DNA of 64,000 nt from Granulicella pectinivorans (lineage in GTDB: Bacteria; Acidobacteriota; Terriglobia; Terriglobales; Acidobacteriaceae). The stretch covers positions 2,790,001-2,854,000 of the forward strand of contig NZ_FOZL01000001.1 in the NCBI RefSeq assembly GCF_900114625.1. The letters run 5' to 3'. The notes beneath the pieces were generated by a model that ran no database searches, had not been told where the DNA came from, and saw nothing but the letters and a program-made list of their open reading frames with translations. Below are positions 38,983-47,958 of the stretch, in pieces; positions within the stretch are counted from its first letter, which is position 1; each line of letters starts with the position of its first letter. The translations under genes were made by a program, and so were the position numbers.

Positions 38983-40209
38983 GTGATTCGTTTTGCGCGT
39001 TTGTCCGCGGTTCTGTTTTTATTGACTGCTTCTTTCCCCTTCTTGCCTTCGTTGCGCGCTCAGGAAAGCCCTGTGGTGCAGGTGACGTCTGGGGTGAGCT
39101 ACCAGTACATCGGCCGTCTCGATGTCAAGAAGCTCAACGAAGTGCTTACGGTCGAAACTCCGAAGTTCTTTGGCGTGAACGTTACCTATACCCCGGCTAG
39201 TAATGCCGTGAAGATGTACCGCATTCAGTACAACTCTGTTGTTCCGGAGTTGAACAACAAGCCGATCGTTGCTTCCGGGTTGCTGGCGATTCCGGAGACC
39301 GGCGGCAGCAGTTTCCCCATGGTTTCTTATCAACATGGAACGGTGTACGGCAAGCATGAGGTGCCCTCTTACCCGGAGGAGTCCGCTGAGACGGAGTTGA
39401 TGCTGGCGCAGTTCGCCGGGCAGGGATACGTCGTGATTGGCGCCGATTACTTCGGGATGGGTGTCTCGAAGGAGCCGGAGGGCTACCTGGTGAAGGCAAG
39501 CCATCAACAGGCTACCTTCGACATGCTGATGGCAAGCCGCGCTGTCCTGGCGCAGATGAAGATTGGCACAAGCAAGTTGTTTCTGGGGGGCTGGTCGCAG
39601 GGTGGCTTCGTCACCATGGCTTTTCTGGAAAAACTGGAGAGTGCCGGTGTGCCGGTCGATGCGGCGGCAACGGCGAGTGCGCCGGTCGACGGGTATGCGA
39701 CCTTCAGCGGTGTGCTGGATTATCCGCGGCCGTTCGATGCGAGCTGGCTGACGACGATCTTCATGCTGACTTCGTTCTCGTTCGAGAATTATTACAACGA
39801 ACCGGGCCTGGCACGCGCCTTGATCAACGACCAGTACTACGATGTGGCGCGTCGCCTGTACGAGCGTCAGCACGTGGATCCGAAGGAGGTTCCGACGGAC
39901 CTTCATGCGCTGATCCGTCCCGAGTACTTCAACCCGCAGTACTTCGCCGCCTCCGCTTTTGGACGTTTGTCCGCGCAGACGCAGGCTTATCGCTGGGTCA
40001 TCAAGAGCCCGGTGCATAACTACTATGGCGAGACGGACGAGGCGATTGCGATCGGCATTGGGCAACTTGCGATGAACTACCAGCGTGCCATGGGGAGCGG
40101 CAATATGCAGGTCGAAGCGATCTCCACGGAAAAGACGACGCACCGAGGCACGTACGCGACGTCCGCTCCGCTGTGGAAGGCGTGGTTCGACAGCAAGCTC
40201 GGCAAATAA
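38983..40209 (+). CDS. Secreted alpha/beta hydrolase
   Basis: A 408-residue exported hydrolase, likely an esterase or lipase. The signal peptide ends near LPSLRAQ. The nucleophile is Ser205 in GGWSQGG; the oxyanion region is MVSYQHGT, and a His is available in TTHRGTYAT near the C-terminus. The fold resembles secretory lipases with a lid inserted after the nucleophile strand. GTG 38983 follows a strong ribosome binding site. A terminator separates it from the next gene. The natural substrate is unknown. Confidence 0.85.
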   Translation: MIRFARLSAVLFLLTASFPFLPSLRAQESPVVQVTSGVSYQYIGRLDVKKLNEVLTVETPKFFGVNVTYTPASNAVKMYRIQYNSVVPELNNKPIVASGLLAIPETGGSSFPMVSYQHGTVYGKHEVPSYPEESAETELMLAQFAGQGYVVIGADYFGMGVSKEPEGYLVKASHQQATFDMLMASRAVLAQMKIGTSKLFLGGWSQGGFVTMAFLEKLESAGVPVDAAATASAPVDGYATFSGVLDYPRPFDASWLTTIFMLTSFSFENYYNEPGLARALINDQYYDVARRLYERQHVDPKEVPTDLHALIRPEYFNPQYFAASAFGRLSAQTQAYRWVIKSPVHNYYGETDEAIAIGIGQLAMNYQRAMGSGNMQVEAISTEKTTHRGTYATSAPLWKAWFDSKLGK

Positions 40210-40216
40210 CGGAACG

Positions 40217-40252
40217 AGGCGCCCGCTTCTGTGTAGAGGCGGGCGCCTTTCT
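40217..40252 (+). terminator. Rho-independent terminator after the hydrolase gene
   Basis: AGGCGCCCGC pairs perfectly with GCGGGCGCCT, then TTCT follows. It ends about 16 bases before the barrel-protein start. Confidence 0.8.
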
Positions 40253-40267
40253 ACGCCTGGATCCATC

Positions 40268-41056
40268 ATGAAAGTTCGTTTTCTCTTAGGGGTTCTGCTG
40301 GCCGCCAGCGTGCCTGCCCTTGCGCAGTCGCACCCGCGCGCCATGAATGTTTCTGTCGCGGAACAACCCGCTGCGGCGAAGAATCCCACGTTTCTGTTCC
40401 GTACCGTCTCCCTCGGTCAGGAGTGGGACCGGAAGTACGGTGGCAATAGCCTGACGACGTCTCTGGGGTACGTGGAGCCGTTGCGCCATGCCTCCATGAG
40501 CATCGGCGTCTCGGTTCCTTTCGCGGAGGCGACTGGCCATCGGGGGATGGTGTTGGGCGATGCGGCACTGAAGTCGCAGTGGATTCCCTACGTCAGGCCA
40601 CGGCAGGGAGTGCTGCTGACGGGTACGCTCAGGTTGCCCACTGCGCAGGACAAGGACGCGGGCTCCGGTGATTTGAGCCTGACGCCCAGCGTCGCCTATG
40701 CGCGCTTCTGGGGGCCGCGGTTTCTGCTGGCACAGTTCGTGCAGCAACAGGTATCAGCCGGTGGGTGGGCTGGCCGTTCGCGCGTGAATCGTACGGATCT
40801 CGATCTCTACAGCGTCTACAGCGGACGGAGCCTGCAATGGTGGATCAACGGTGACGTGAATCTGAGGGTGGATGAAGCGCACCGCAACGCGATGTCTTCG
40901 ACGGTGACGTTGAGCTATGGACGAGGCTTGAAGAAGGCCTTTGGAGGGCAATGGACGGGCTCGGTGCAGGCCGGAGGAGGTGTGGGTCCAAGCCGGCCTT
41001 ACGGCTCCATGGTCACGGGAGGGATCGCCCTGGTGGGTTTTGGCGTGAAGCGCTGA
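40268..41056 (+). CDS. Putative outer-membrane beta-barrel protein
   Basis: A 262-residue exported protein: signal peptide MKVRFLLGVLLAASVPALAQ, then a chain of alternating polar/hydrophobic strands (TSLGYVEPL, MSIGVSVPF, LLTGTLRLP, SLTPSVAYARF) ending in LVGFGVKR. Such a pattern fits a 10-12 strand barrel of the kind annotated as transporter or phenol-pathway MetA-like. ATG 40268 is used; a longer frame reaching 40085 lies within the hydrolase gene. Cargo unknown. Confidence 0.7.
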   Translation: MKVRFLLGVLLAASVPALAQSHPRAMNVSVAEQPAAAKNPTFLFRTVSLGQEWDRKYGGNSLTTSLGYVEPLRHASMSIGVSVPFAEATGHRGMVLGDAALKSQWIPYVRPRQGVLLTGTLRLPTAQDKDAGSGDLSLTPSVAYARFWGPRFLLAQFVQQQVSAGGWAGRSRVNRTDLDLYSVYSGRSLQWWINGDVNLRVDEAHRNAMSSTVTLSYGRGLKKAFGGQWTGSVQAGGGVGPSRPYGSMVTGGIALVGFGVKR

Positions 41057-41130
41057 CGCCGGACTGGCCTGCGCTCCAGGGAGGGCGAGGCACCAGCGCT
41101 GCTTTTCCCTCTCTGTGCGGGCGATATGTC

Positions 41131-42579
41131 CTAAGGGGTAGGCGGTTTGGCGGGGAGGCGAACGTAGAAGATGGTGGAGCCGGGGCCGGAGGTGAAGCGG
41201 ATGGTGCCACCGTACTGCTCGACGATGCGGTGGGCGATGCCGAGGCCTAGACCGGTGCCTACGCCTACCGGTTTGGTGGTGTAGAAGGGGTCGAAGATGT
41301 GGGGCTGGCTGTCCAGGGGGATGCCGGGGCCGTCGTCTTCGATGGTGATGCAGAGATCGACGGTACCGGTGGCGTGTTTCTCGGACCAGGTCTTGAGGCG
41401 GATGTGGCCCTGCTCGGGAAGGGCATCGATGGCGTTGTCGAGGATGTTGGTCCAGACCTGATTGAGGCCGGAGCAGGAGCTTTCGAGCGGAGGAAGATCC
41501 TGATCGAGCTTCTTTTCGAGGATGAGCTGTTTTTCGCGGATTTTATGGCCGAGGATGACGAGCGTGGCGTAGATGCTCTCGTTGACGTTGAGGGTCTGGC
41601 GCTGTCCCTTGCCCTCGTAGGCGTAGCTTTTGACGGCGGCGACGAGGGTGGAGACGCGGCCGATGGACTCCTCGATGGTGCCGACGAGCTGCATGCTGGA
41701 GACGAGGGCTTCGAGCCAGGAGAGAGCGTCGGAGAAGATTTCGCCGGTGAAGGAGGAGCGCGCACAATCGAGCTCGCCGGGATGGAAGCCGATGGAGACG
41801 AGGGTGGGAGCGAGCTTCCAGGCGTTTGCGATGTTGGCGTTTTCCATCCACTCGGCGAGGGCCTCTTCGGCGTCGCTTTGTTCGAGGGAGTTGAGCTGGA
41901 TGGGGGCTTTGACGGCGAGGGCCTGGGTCTGGAGGTCGATCAGGCACTGCTTCTGGGAGTGGCTGAGATCGAGGTAGGTGAACTTGGCGGCGAGCTCATG
42001 GAGCCGGAGAAGGTTTTCTCGAAGCTGGGAGGCTGCGCGGCGGGCGGCGGCACCGGGGTTGTTGAGTTCGTGCATGAGGCCGGCGGCGAGGGTGCCGAGG
42101 GAGGCCATCTTTTCCTGCTGGAGGGTGTGGCTCTGGAACCTCTGCAGGCGGAAGGCCATGTTGCCGAGGATGGCCTTGCGGACCATGGGGCAGGTGGTCA
42201 TGAGGGACCAGAACTCATCTTCGCTGAAGCGGAGCAGAAGCGAGGGCTCTACGGTTTCCATGCTGGTGGGGTTCTGGATGCCGGCGAGGAGGGGGAGTTC
42301 GCCGATAGCGTTCCCGGCCGGGAGGGTGACGGCGGTGACTTCGGCTCCATCGGGCTTATGGAAGAAGATGCGGATGGAGCCGGTGAGGACGACGTAGAAG
42401 TAACGGGCGGCTTCTCCCTGTCGTTCGAAGAGGGTGCCGGCCGCGAGGTGGATCTGCTCGACGTCGTCGAGGCAGTGGAGATCTTCTTCGGAGAGCGAGG
42501 CGAGGATCGGCACCTCGTGGAGAAGGCTGAGCAGGGTCGCGCGGTCGAACGGGGCGGTTGGGAGGGTGGTTGGGTTCAT
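41131..42579 (-). CDS. Histidine kinase with N-terminal cyclic-nucleotide-binding domain
   Basis: A soluble kinase of 482 aa. Residues about 12-145 are a CNB domain (FYVVLTGSIRIFFHKPDG, then GNAIGELPLLAG), which binds cAMP, cGMP or another ligand. The phosphorylated His170 is in LMHELNNPGAAA. The ATPase carries NILDNAIDALP, DDGPGIP and GTGLGLGIA. No membrane helix is present, so the signal is cytoplasmic. Three bases separate it from the upstream receiver/flavoprotein gene, whose receiver may be its target. Confidence 0.92.
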   Translation of the reverse strand: MNPTTLPTAPFDRATLLSLLHEVPILASLSEEDLHCLDDVEQIHLAAGTLFERQGEAARYFYVVLTGSIRIFFHKPDGAEVTAVTLPAGNAIGELPLLAGIQNPTSMETVEPSLLLRFSEDEFWSLMTTCPMVRKAILGNMAFRLQRFQSHTLQQEKMASLGTLAAGLMHELNNPGAAARRAASQLRENLLRLHELAAKFTYLDLSHSQKQCLIDLQTQALAVKAPIQLNSLEQSDAEEALAEWMENANIANAWKLAPTLVSIGFHPGELDCARSSFTGEIFSDALSWLEALVSSMQLVGTIEESIGRVSTLVAAVKSYAYEGKGQRQTLNVNESIYATLVILGHKIREKQLILEKKLDQDLPPLESSCSGLNQVWTNILDNAIDALPEQGHIRLKTWSEKHATGTVDLCITIEDDGPGIPLDSQPHIFDPFYTTKPVGVGTGLGLGIAHRIVEQYGGTIRFTSGPGSTIFYVRLPAKPPTP

Positions 42580-42582
42580 GGG

Positions 42583-44229
42583 TTATAGGGTCGCCAGGTA
42601 TTGGTGAACGAACTGAATGGCAATGGAGCCCTCGCCGACGGCCGAGGCGCAACGTTTGACGGATCCGAAGCGGACGTCCCCGGCGGTGAAGATACCGGGG
42701 ATGCTAGTTTCGAGGAGGTAGGGATCGCGGTCGAGCTTCCAGGTCTCCCTGGCGTGTGCCTTGAGATCGGGACCGGCGAGGATGAAGCCCTTGGAGTCGG
42801 TCGCGATGCCCTTGGGAAGCCACTGGGTCTTGGGAGCCGCTCCGATGAAGATGAAGAGGCTGGTGGCGGGGCGATTTTCGATTCCCTGGGGCCCTTCGAG
42901 GGTGATGCATTCCAGGTGGCCGTTGCCGGCGAGGGCCTTGACCTGGGTGTTGGCCTCGACGGTGATGTTGGGGCGCGAGGCGATCTGATCGATGAGGTAC
43001 TTGCTCATGCTTCGCTCGAGGCTGGGCCCGCGGACGATCATATGGACCTGGGCGGCGTGGCGGGAGAAGTGCATGGCGGCCTGACCGGCGGAGTTGGCTC
43101 CGCCGATGATGTAGACGGTCTCGTTGGCGCAGCCCATGGCCTCGGTGAGGGCTGCTCCGTAGAAGAGGCCGGCGCCGGAGAACTGGGTTTCGCCGGGAAT
43201 GTCGAGCTTGCAGTAGTCGACGCCGGTGGAGAGGATGACGACGCGGCAGTTGATCTCGATGCCGTCGGACATCTTGACGAGGTGATAGCCGTTTTCGGAG
43301 CGGATGCACTCGACGCGCTGGGTGAGGAACTCGACTCCGAGGCGCTGGGCCTGGAGATAGGAGCGCTTGGCGAGTTCGTCGCCGGAGAGGCCTTCGGGGA
43401 AGCCGAGGTAGTTCTCGATGCGGGAGCTGGAACCGGCCTGTCCGCCGGGGGCGTAGGCGTCGATGAGGAGAGTCTTGAGGCCTTCTGAGGCTCCGTAGAC
43501 GCCTGCGGCGAGGCCGGCGGGGCCGGCACCGACGATGACCACGTCGTAGTAGGCTTCCTGCGCCTGCGTGCGGAGGCCCACCTTCTGCGCGAGTTCGGTG
43601 GTGGTGGGCTGGACCAGGGCCGTGTTGTCGCCGAAGAGGACGACGGGGAGCTTGGCGTCGTCGATGCCTTTTTCGCAGAGGAGCGGCAGGGCTTCGGGAT
43701 TGATCTCCGGGTTGAGCCACTTGAAGGGGATGCGATTGCGCGAGAGGAAGTCGCGGACGACGTGGTCGCCCTGGGCCCAGCGGACGCTGATGACCTGAAT
43801 GCCGTCGTAGGGGGCTTTGTAGCCCTGATTCCAGGCCTGGAGGAGGTCGTCGAGGACCGGGTAAAGCTTTTCCTCGGGCGGATCCCAGGGCTTGTTCAGG
43901 TAGTAATGGATCTTGGCCGCGTTGATGGCGCGGATGGCGGCCTCGGTGTCGGCGTAGGCCGTGAGGAGGACGCGGCGGGCCTCGGGGAAGAGCGGCATGG
44001 CCTGCTGGAGGAAGTCGACGCCGGTCATGCCGGGCATGCGCTGGTCGGAGAGGAAGAGGGCCACGGTGTCTTTGCGGTCGACGAGCTGCCGGCAGATGTC
44101 GAGTGCGGCTGCGCCGGAGGCGGCGCGGACGATGCGGTAGTGCTCGCCGTACTTCCGGCGGAGGTCCTGGACGACGGCTTCGAGAACGCTGGTGTCATCG
44201 TCTACGGCTAATAGGATCGGCTTTGGCAT
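42583..44229 (-). CDS. Receiver domain fused to a thioredoxin-reductase-like flavoprotein
   Basis: Three modules in 548 aa. A receiver at 1-125 has the phospho-acceptor Asp62 (LFLSDQRMPG), DDD at 10-12 and Lys in LNKPWD. A glutaredoxin-like linker follows at 142-217 (VRDFLSRNRIPFKWL), lacking a CxxC. A FAD/NAD(P)H module of thioredoxin-reductase type occupies 227-548, with GAGPAG at 234-239, GGANSAGQAA for the second nucleotide, and TAGDVR. Where thioredoxin reductases have CATC, this protein has SGAGLFYGAA (about 351-360), with no Cys pair. It therefore cannot pass electrons to thioredoxin in the usual way. It is the likely target of the kinase encoded next. Confidence 0.88.
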   Translation of the reverse strand: MPKPILLAVDDDTSVLEAVVQDLRRKYGEHYRIVRAASGAAALDICRQLVDRKDTVALFLSDQRMPGMTGVDFLQQAMPLFPEARRVLLTAYADTEAAIRAINAAKIHYYLNKPWDPPEEKLYPVLDDLLQAWNQGYKAPYDGIQVISVRWAQGDHVVRDFLSRNRIPFKWLNPEINPEALPLLCEKGIDDAKLPVVLFGDNTALVQPTTTELAQKVGLRTQAQEAYYDVVIVGAGPAGLAAGVYGASEGLKTLLIDAYAPGGQAGSSSRIENYLGFPEGLSGDELAKRSYLQAQRLGVEFLTQRVECIRSENGYHLVKMSDGIEINCRVVILSTGVDYCKLDIPGETQFSGAGLFYGAALTEAMGCANETVYIIGGANSAGQAAMHFSRHAAQVHMIVRGPSLERSMSKYLIDQIASRPNITVEANTQVKALAGNGHLECITLEGPQGIENRPATSLFIFIGAAPKTQWLPKGIATDSKGFILAGPDLKAHARETWKLDRDPYLLETSIPGIFTAGDVRFGSVKRCASAVGEGSIAIQFVHQYLATL

Positions 44230-44461
44230 TTGGCGTCCGGGTATTTGATACAGGTTAAGGAAGTTCCGTTGCAGAAAGGTTAGGCTTGCGGCTGATTGAT
44301 CCCAGTTTAGCGGGGAGTCGTCTCGCTGTCAGGGACGGTATGTGTTGCAGGAAGCGCGGCTTGTACGATTTTAAGACACGAGACGGGATTACAGAGGCGA
44401 TGGTCGATAAGGGGTGGGACGGCAGCAGGGGATCGCTGCAGGTATTTGGAGGTGGGAGACG

Positions 44462-45118
44462 ATGAATCGCATCATACTGGCGGACAATCAGGCAATCTTT
44501 CGGGCGGGGGCTGCGCGGGTGCTATCGCTCGAAGACGACATGCGTATCGTCGCGCAGTGCGATGACGGGGCGAAGCTGGCAGCGGCGGTGGAGACGTTTC
44601 GAGGCGCGCTTGTGCTGTTTGCGCAGAGCCTGGGGCTGAATGCGATGGCGGTGCTGGCGCAGACGAAGTCCTGCGGGAGCCGGGCGATCATGATTACGGA
44701 GAACGGCGCGGAGATCCAGGAAGAGGTGGTGCGCGCGCTCGACGGGATGGTGACGAGGGCGATTGCGGGTGTGGACCTGGTGGACTGCGTGCGGAAGGTG
44801 GGCCGCGGGACGAGGTGCGTCCATGGAGCGAAGCTGACGACGCTGCAGGCTCCGGATGTTGTCGGGGCCCGGGTGAGGGACAGGCTGACGCCGAAGGAGC
44901 TGCAGATTGTCGCGCTGATTGTTCAGGGGTGCAAGAACAAAGAGATCGCCATGCAGCTCGGGACCAAGGAGCAGGTGATCAAGAATTACCTGCGGAGTAT
45001 CTACGACAAGACGGGGGTATCGGACAGGCTGGAACTGGCACTGTTTACGATCCACCACCGGATTCTGGCGGAGGCTGCGGCGAAGGCGGGGAGTTTGTTG
45101 GCACGGAAGTCGGCCTAA
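44462..45118 (+). CDS. LuxR-type regulator with degenerate receiver (pseudo-receiver)
   Basis: A 218-residue NarL-like protein. The LuxR DNA-binding domain (about 147-205) is well kept: LTPKELQIVALIVQGCKNKEI (in part). The receiver is not: the acidic pocket reads ADNQ, and the position of the phospho-acceptor Asp is Ala54 (LVLFAQSL); the conserved Lys is also missing. It should not be phosphorylated in the normal way. ATG 44462 has GGAGG and GGGAG upstream. It is divergent from the receiver-flavoprotein gene, 232 bp away. A terminator follows. Confidence 0.87.
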   Translation: MNRIILADNQAIFRAGAARVLSLEDDMRIVAQCDDGAKLAAAVETFRGALVLFAQSLGLNAMAVLAQTKSCGSRAIMITENGAEIQEEVVRALDGMVTRAIAGVDLVDCVRKVGRGTRCVHGAKLTTLQAPDVVGARVRDRLTPKELQIVALIVQGCKNKEIAMQLGTKEQVIKNYLRSIYDKTGVSDRLELALFTIHHRILAEAAAKAGSLLARKSA

Positions 45119-45148
45119 AACAGGGATGAGTAGGCAGTAACCGGTACA

Positions 45149-45186
45149 GGAGCCTGGCCTTGGGTGAGGCCGAGGCTCCCGTTTTT
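45149..45186 (+). terminator. Rho-independent terminator after the LuxR regulator
   Basis: GGAGCCT-GGCC pairs with GGCC-GAGGCTCC around TTGGGTGA, and GTTTTTA follows. Confidence 0.8.
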
Positions 45187-45238
45187 ATGCCCGGGTTGGA
45201 AGCAAGGGCTACGGCAGGAGCAAAAGCAGAGCAGAACC

Positions 45239-46786
45239 TTAAAGCTTTTCGGCTACGGATTTGGCCTGGGTGAAGAGGAGAAGGTAGTCCGGGCCGCCGG
45301 CCTTGGAGTCGGTGCCGCTCATGTTGAAGCCGCCGAAGGGGTGTGCGCCGACCATCGCGCCGGTGCATTTGCGGTTGAGGTAGAGGTTGCCGACGTGGAA
45401 CTCGTGGCGGGCGCGCTCGAGGTGCTCGGGGGTCTGGGAGTAAATGGCTCCGGTGAGGCCGTACTCGGTGTCGTTGACGATGTCGAGGGCCTCGTCGAAG
45501 GACGTGGATTTGATCACGGCGAGGAGGGGGCCGAAGACCTCTTCCTGGGCGATGCGGGATGTGGGCTTGATGTCGGCTACGACGGTGGGGGCGATGTAAA
45601 GGCCCTTTTCCGGGGTGTCGATGGCATGGCCACCGGTGAGGATGCGGCCTTCGGCGCGAGCGATCTCGATGTAGGAGAGGACGCGGTCGTGTGCGGCCTG
45701 GTTGATGACGGTGCCGCCGTAGAAGTTCTCCGTCGGCGGGCCGGACTGGATGGTCTTGACGCGAGCGGTGAGGCGGGTGAGGAATTCGTCGTAGATGCTG
45801 GCGTCGACGATGGCGCGGGAGCAGGCGGAGCACTTCTGGCCGCTGAATCCGAAGGCCGAGACGGCGACGCCTTCGACGGCTGCGTCGAGGTCGGCGGAGG
45901 CGTCGACGAGGATCGCATCCTTGCCGCCGAGCTCGAGGATGGTGCGCTTGATGAAGTGCTGGCCCGGCTGGGTTTTGGCGGCCTGCTCGTGGATGTGGAG
46001 GCCGACCTTCTTGGAGCCGGTGAAGGCGATGAAGCGAACCTTCTTATGTTCGACCAGGGCGCTTCCGAATTCTGGGCCACCGATGGCGAGGGTGACGACT
46101 CCCTTGGGGAGGCCGGCTTCGTGCATCAGAGCGAGGAAGCGGGCGGCGATCGTCGGGGCGTCGGGGGAGGGCTTGAGGACGACCGTGTTGCCGGTGACGA
46201 TGGACGCGGCGGTCATGCCGGCCATGATGGCAAGGGGGAAGTTCCAGGGCGGGATGACGGCTCCGACGCCGAGGGGGATGTAGCGGAGCTTGTTGGTCTC
46301 GCCGGGGTACTGGATGGGGGTGGTGGCAGCAGCGAGCTTTTCGGCTTCGAGGGCGTAGAACTCGAGGAAATCGATGGTCTCGCCGACGTCGGCGTCGGCC
46401 TCGGCGAAGTTCTTGCCGACCTCCCAGGAGAGCCAGGCGCAGAACTCGAAGTGGCGGTCGCGGATGAGCTGGGCGGCGCGGCGGAGGAGGGCTACGCGCT
46501 CCGGTGAGGGGACCTTGGACCAGGAGGCGAAGGCGGCCTGGGCGGTCTCGACGGCGTGGTCGACGTGCTCGGGCAGAGCCTCGGCGTGGCGGCCGATGAC
46601 CTGGCTGGGATTCGCCGGGTTGGTGGAGACGATCTCGGTGGTGGTGGGGATGGTCTCGCCGTTGACGACGAAGGGGTAGGTCTGGCCGAGCTGGGAGGCG
46701 ACCGCGGCGATGGCGGACTGCATCTTCTGCTTAGTCTCGGGGAGGGCGAAGTTCTGGAAAGGCTCGTTCTGGAAGGGGATGCTCAT
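45239..46786 (-). CDS. pruA: L-glutamate gamma-semialdehyde dehydrogenase (P5C dehydrogenase)
   Basis: Oxidises glutamate semialdehyde (from pyrroline-5-carboxylate) to glutamate with NAD, the second step of proline catabolism. The aldehyde dehydrogenase fold has the catalytic Cys319 in GFSGQKCSACSR and the general base Glu285 in LELGGKD. PWNFPLAI and FTGSKKVG bind NAD. FSGQKCSA is characteristic of the P5C branch. Length 515 aa matches the monofunctional RocA/PruA type. ATG 46786 has AAGG five bases upstream. Its partner, proline dehydrogenase, is at 9543-10457. Confidence 0.95.
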   Translation of the reverse strand: MSIPFQNEPFQNFALPETKQKMQSAIAAVASQLGQTYPFVVNGETIPTTTEIVSTNPANPSQVIGRHAEALPEHVDHAVETAQAAFASWSKVPSPERVALLRRAAQLIRDRHFEFCAWLSWEVGKNFAEADADVGETIDFLEFYALEAEKLAAATTPIQYPGETNKLRYIPLGVGAVIPPWNFPLAIMAGMTAASIVTGNTVVLKPSPDAPTIAARFLALMHEAGLPKGVVTLAIGGPEFGSALVEHKKVRFIAFTGSKKVGLHIHEQAAKTQPGQHFIKRTILELGGKDAILVDASADLDAAVEGVAVSAFGFSGQKCSACSRAIVDASIYDEFLTRLTARVKTIQSGPPTENFYGGTVINQAAHDRVLSYIEIARAEGRILTGGHAIDTPEKGLYIAPTVVADIKPTSRIAQEEVFGPLLAVIKSTSFDEALDIVNDTEYGLTGAIYSQTPEHLERARHEFHVGNLYLNRKCTGAMVGAHPFGGFNMSGTDSKAGGPDYLLLFTQAKSVAEKL

Positions 46787-46819
46787 GTCACCTTGGATTT
46801 TACGCTTTGAGGCGTGTGT

Positions 46820-46899
46820 CCTGCGGAACGGGCGCCTGCGCGGGCGTCGGTCACTTCATGACGCGTATCCCGGTCGTGGCGCTGTGAAATCGTGCGGGC
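46820..46899 (+). repeat. Dispersed intergenic repeat, second family, copy 2
   Basis: Starts CCTGCGGAACGGGCGCCTGC and continues GCGGGCG. It aligns with 22121-22200. It lies between pruA and cdsA. Confidence 0.5.
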
Positions 46900-46956
46900 C
46901 TTCCGTTGGTCGGCAGGGAGTTTTGTTCTCGACCGACGGGAGAGCCACGACTCGCT

Positions 46957-47802
46957 CTAAAACGCACCGAGTTTGAAGGTGTCCTTGAGCAGGAGGGCGA
47001 ACCAGAGGACCGGGGCGGCGAGGAGCAGGGCGTCGATGCGGTCGAGGATGCCTCCGTGGCCGGGAAGCAGGGTGCCGGAGTCCTTGACGTTGACGCCGCG
47101 CTTGATGGCGGACTCGAGCAGGTCGCCGAGCTGGGCGGCGGCGTTGATAAGGATGGCGAGCAGGGCGGACTGCCAGAGGGGTTCGGTGATGTGCATCGTC
47201 GTGATGCCTCGCTGGGCGAGTGTGTCCGACGCGAAGACGACGGCGAGGCCACAGACGAGGGAGCCGATGAGGGAGGCGGCAGAGCCTAGCCAGGTCTTGT
47301 TGGGGCTGAGGCGCGGGGCGAGACGGGCCTTGCCGAAGTTCTTGCCGATGTAGAGGGCGAAGATGTCGCCGGACCAGACGCAGACGAGGAGAAAGACAAG
47401 AAGCGCGGGGCCGTCTTCCTGCTTCCAAAGGACCGGGACCAGGGTCATGGGGAAGGCGACGTAGAGAAGGCCGAAGAGGCCCTGGGCGGTACTGGGAAGG
47501 ACCGTGGCAAGGGGGGAGCGGAAGGCCGTCCAGGTGAAGAGGGTGATGGCGAGGGCGCTGAGGAGAGGGAGCTGGCCTTCGAGGGGCCAGAAGGGCATGA
47601 GGGGGAGGAAGAGGCAGGCCGTGCCGATGAGCATCCAGGCGAGGGGGATGCGGGCTCCGCCGGTCCAGGCGAGTTGGAGGTACTCAAACGCGGCCAGCTC
47701 GGCGACGAGGGCGGCGAAGAGAGTGATCATCCACAACTGGCCGAAGAAGATGAGGGCGAAGACGACGGCGATGAGAAGTACGGCGGTGAGGATTCGTGTC
47801 AT
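46957..47802 (-). CDS. cdsA: Phosphatidate cytidylyltransferase
   Basis: Makes CDP-diacylglycerol from CTP and phosphatidate for phospholipid synthesis, in the inner membrane. The signature SAIKRGVNVKDSGTLLPGHG, followed by GILDRID, matches the family pattern near the C-terminus (about 236-262). About eight helices cover the chain. Length 281 aa is normal. In many bacteria it sits with uppS, dxr and rseP; uppS lies 970 bp upstream on this strand, with one unknown gene between, while dxr-rseP is elsewhere. Confidence 0.95.
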   Translation of the reverse strand: MTRILTAVLLIAVVFALIFFGQLWMITLFAALVAELAAFEYLQLAWTGGARIPLAWMLIGTACLFLPLMPFWPLEGQLPLLSALAITLFTWTAFRSPLATVLPSTAQGLFGLLYVAFPMTLVPVLWKQEDGPALLVFLLVCVWSGDIFALYIGKNFGKARLAPRLSPNKTWLGSAASLIGSLVCGLAVVFASDTLAQRGITTMHITEPLWQSALLAILINAAAQLGDLLESAIKRGVNVKDSGTLLPGHGGILDRIDALLLAAPVLWFALLLKDTFKLGAF

Positions 47803-47958
47803 GAAGGCTTTGGACAGGATATATCGCTGTGGCGGTACACGTGGGGATCGGCGGGATTTTTGCGGGGAGGATAAGGGGGGAGTTGCGCTGAGGCGGTCTT
47901 GCCCGCTTGGTGCCCGCTCCTGATAAAAGCCTCCGGAATGGGCACCCGGGTGGGTTGG

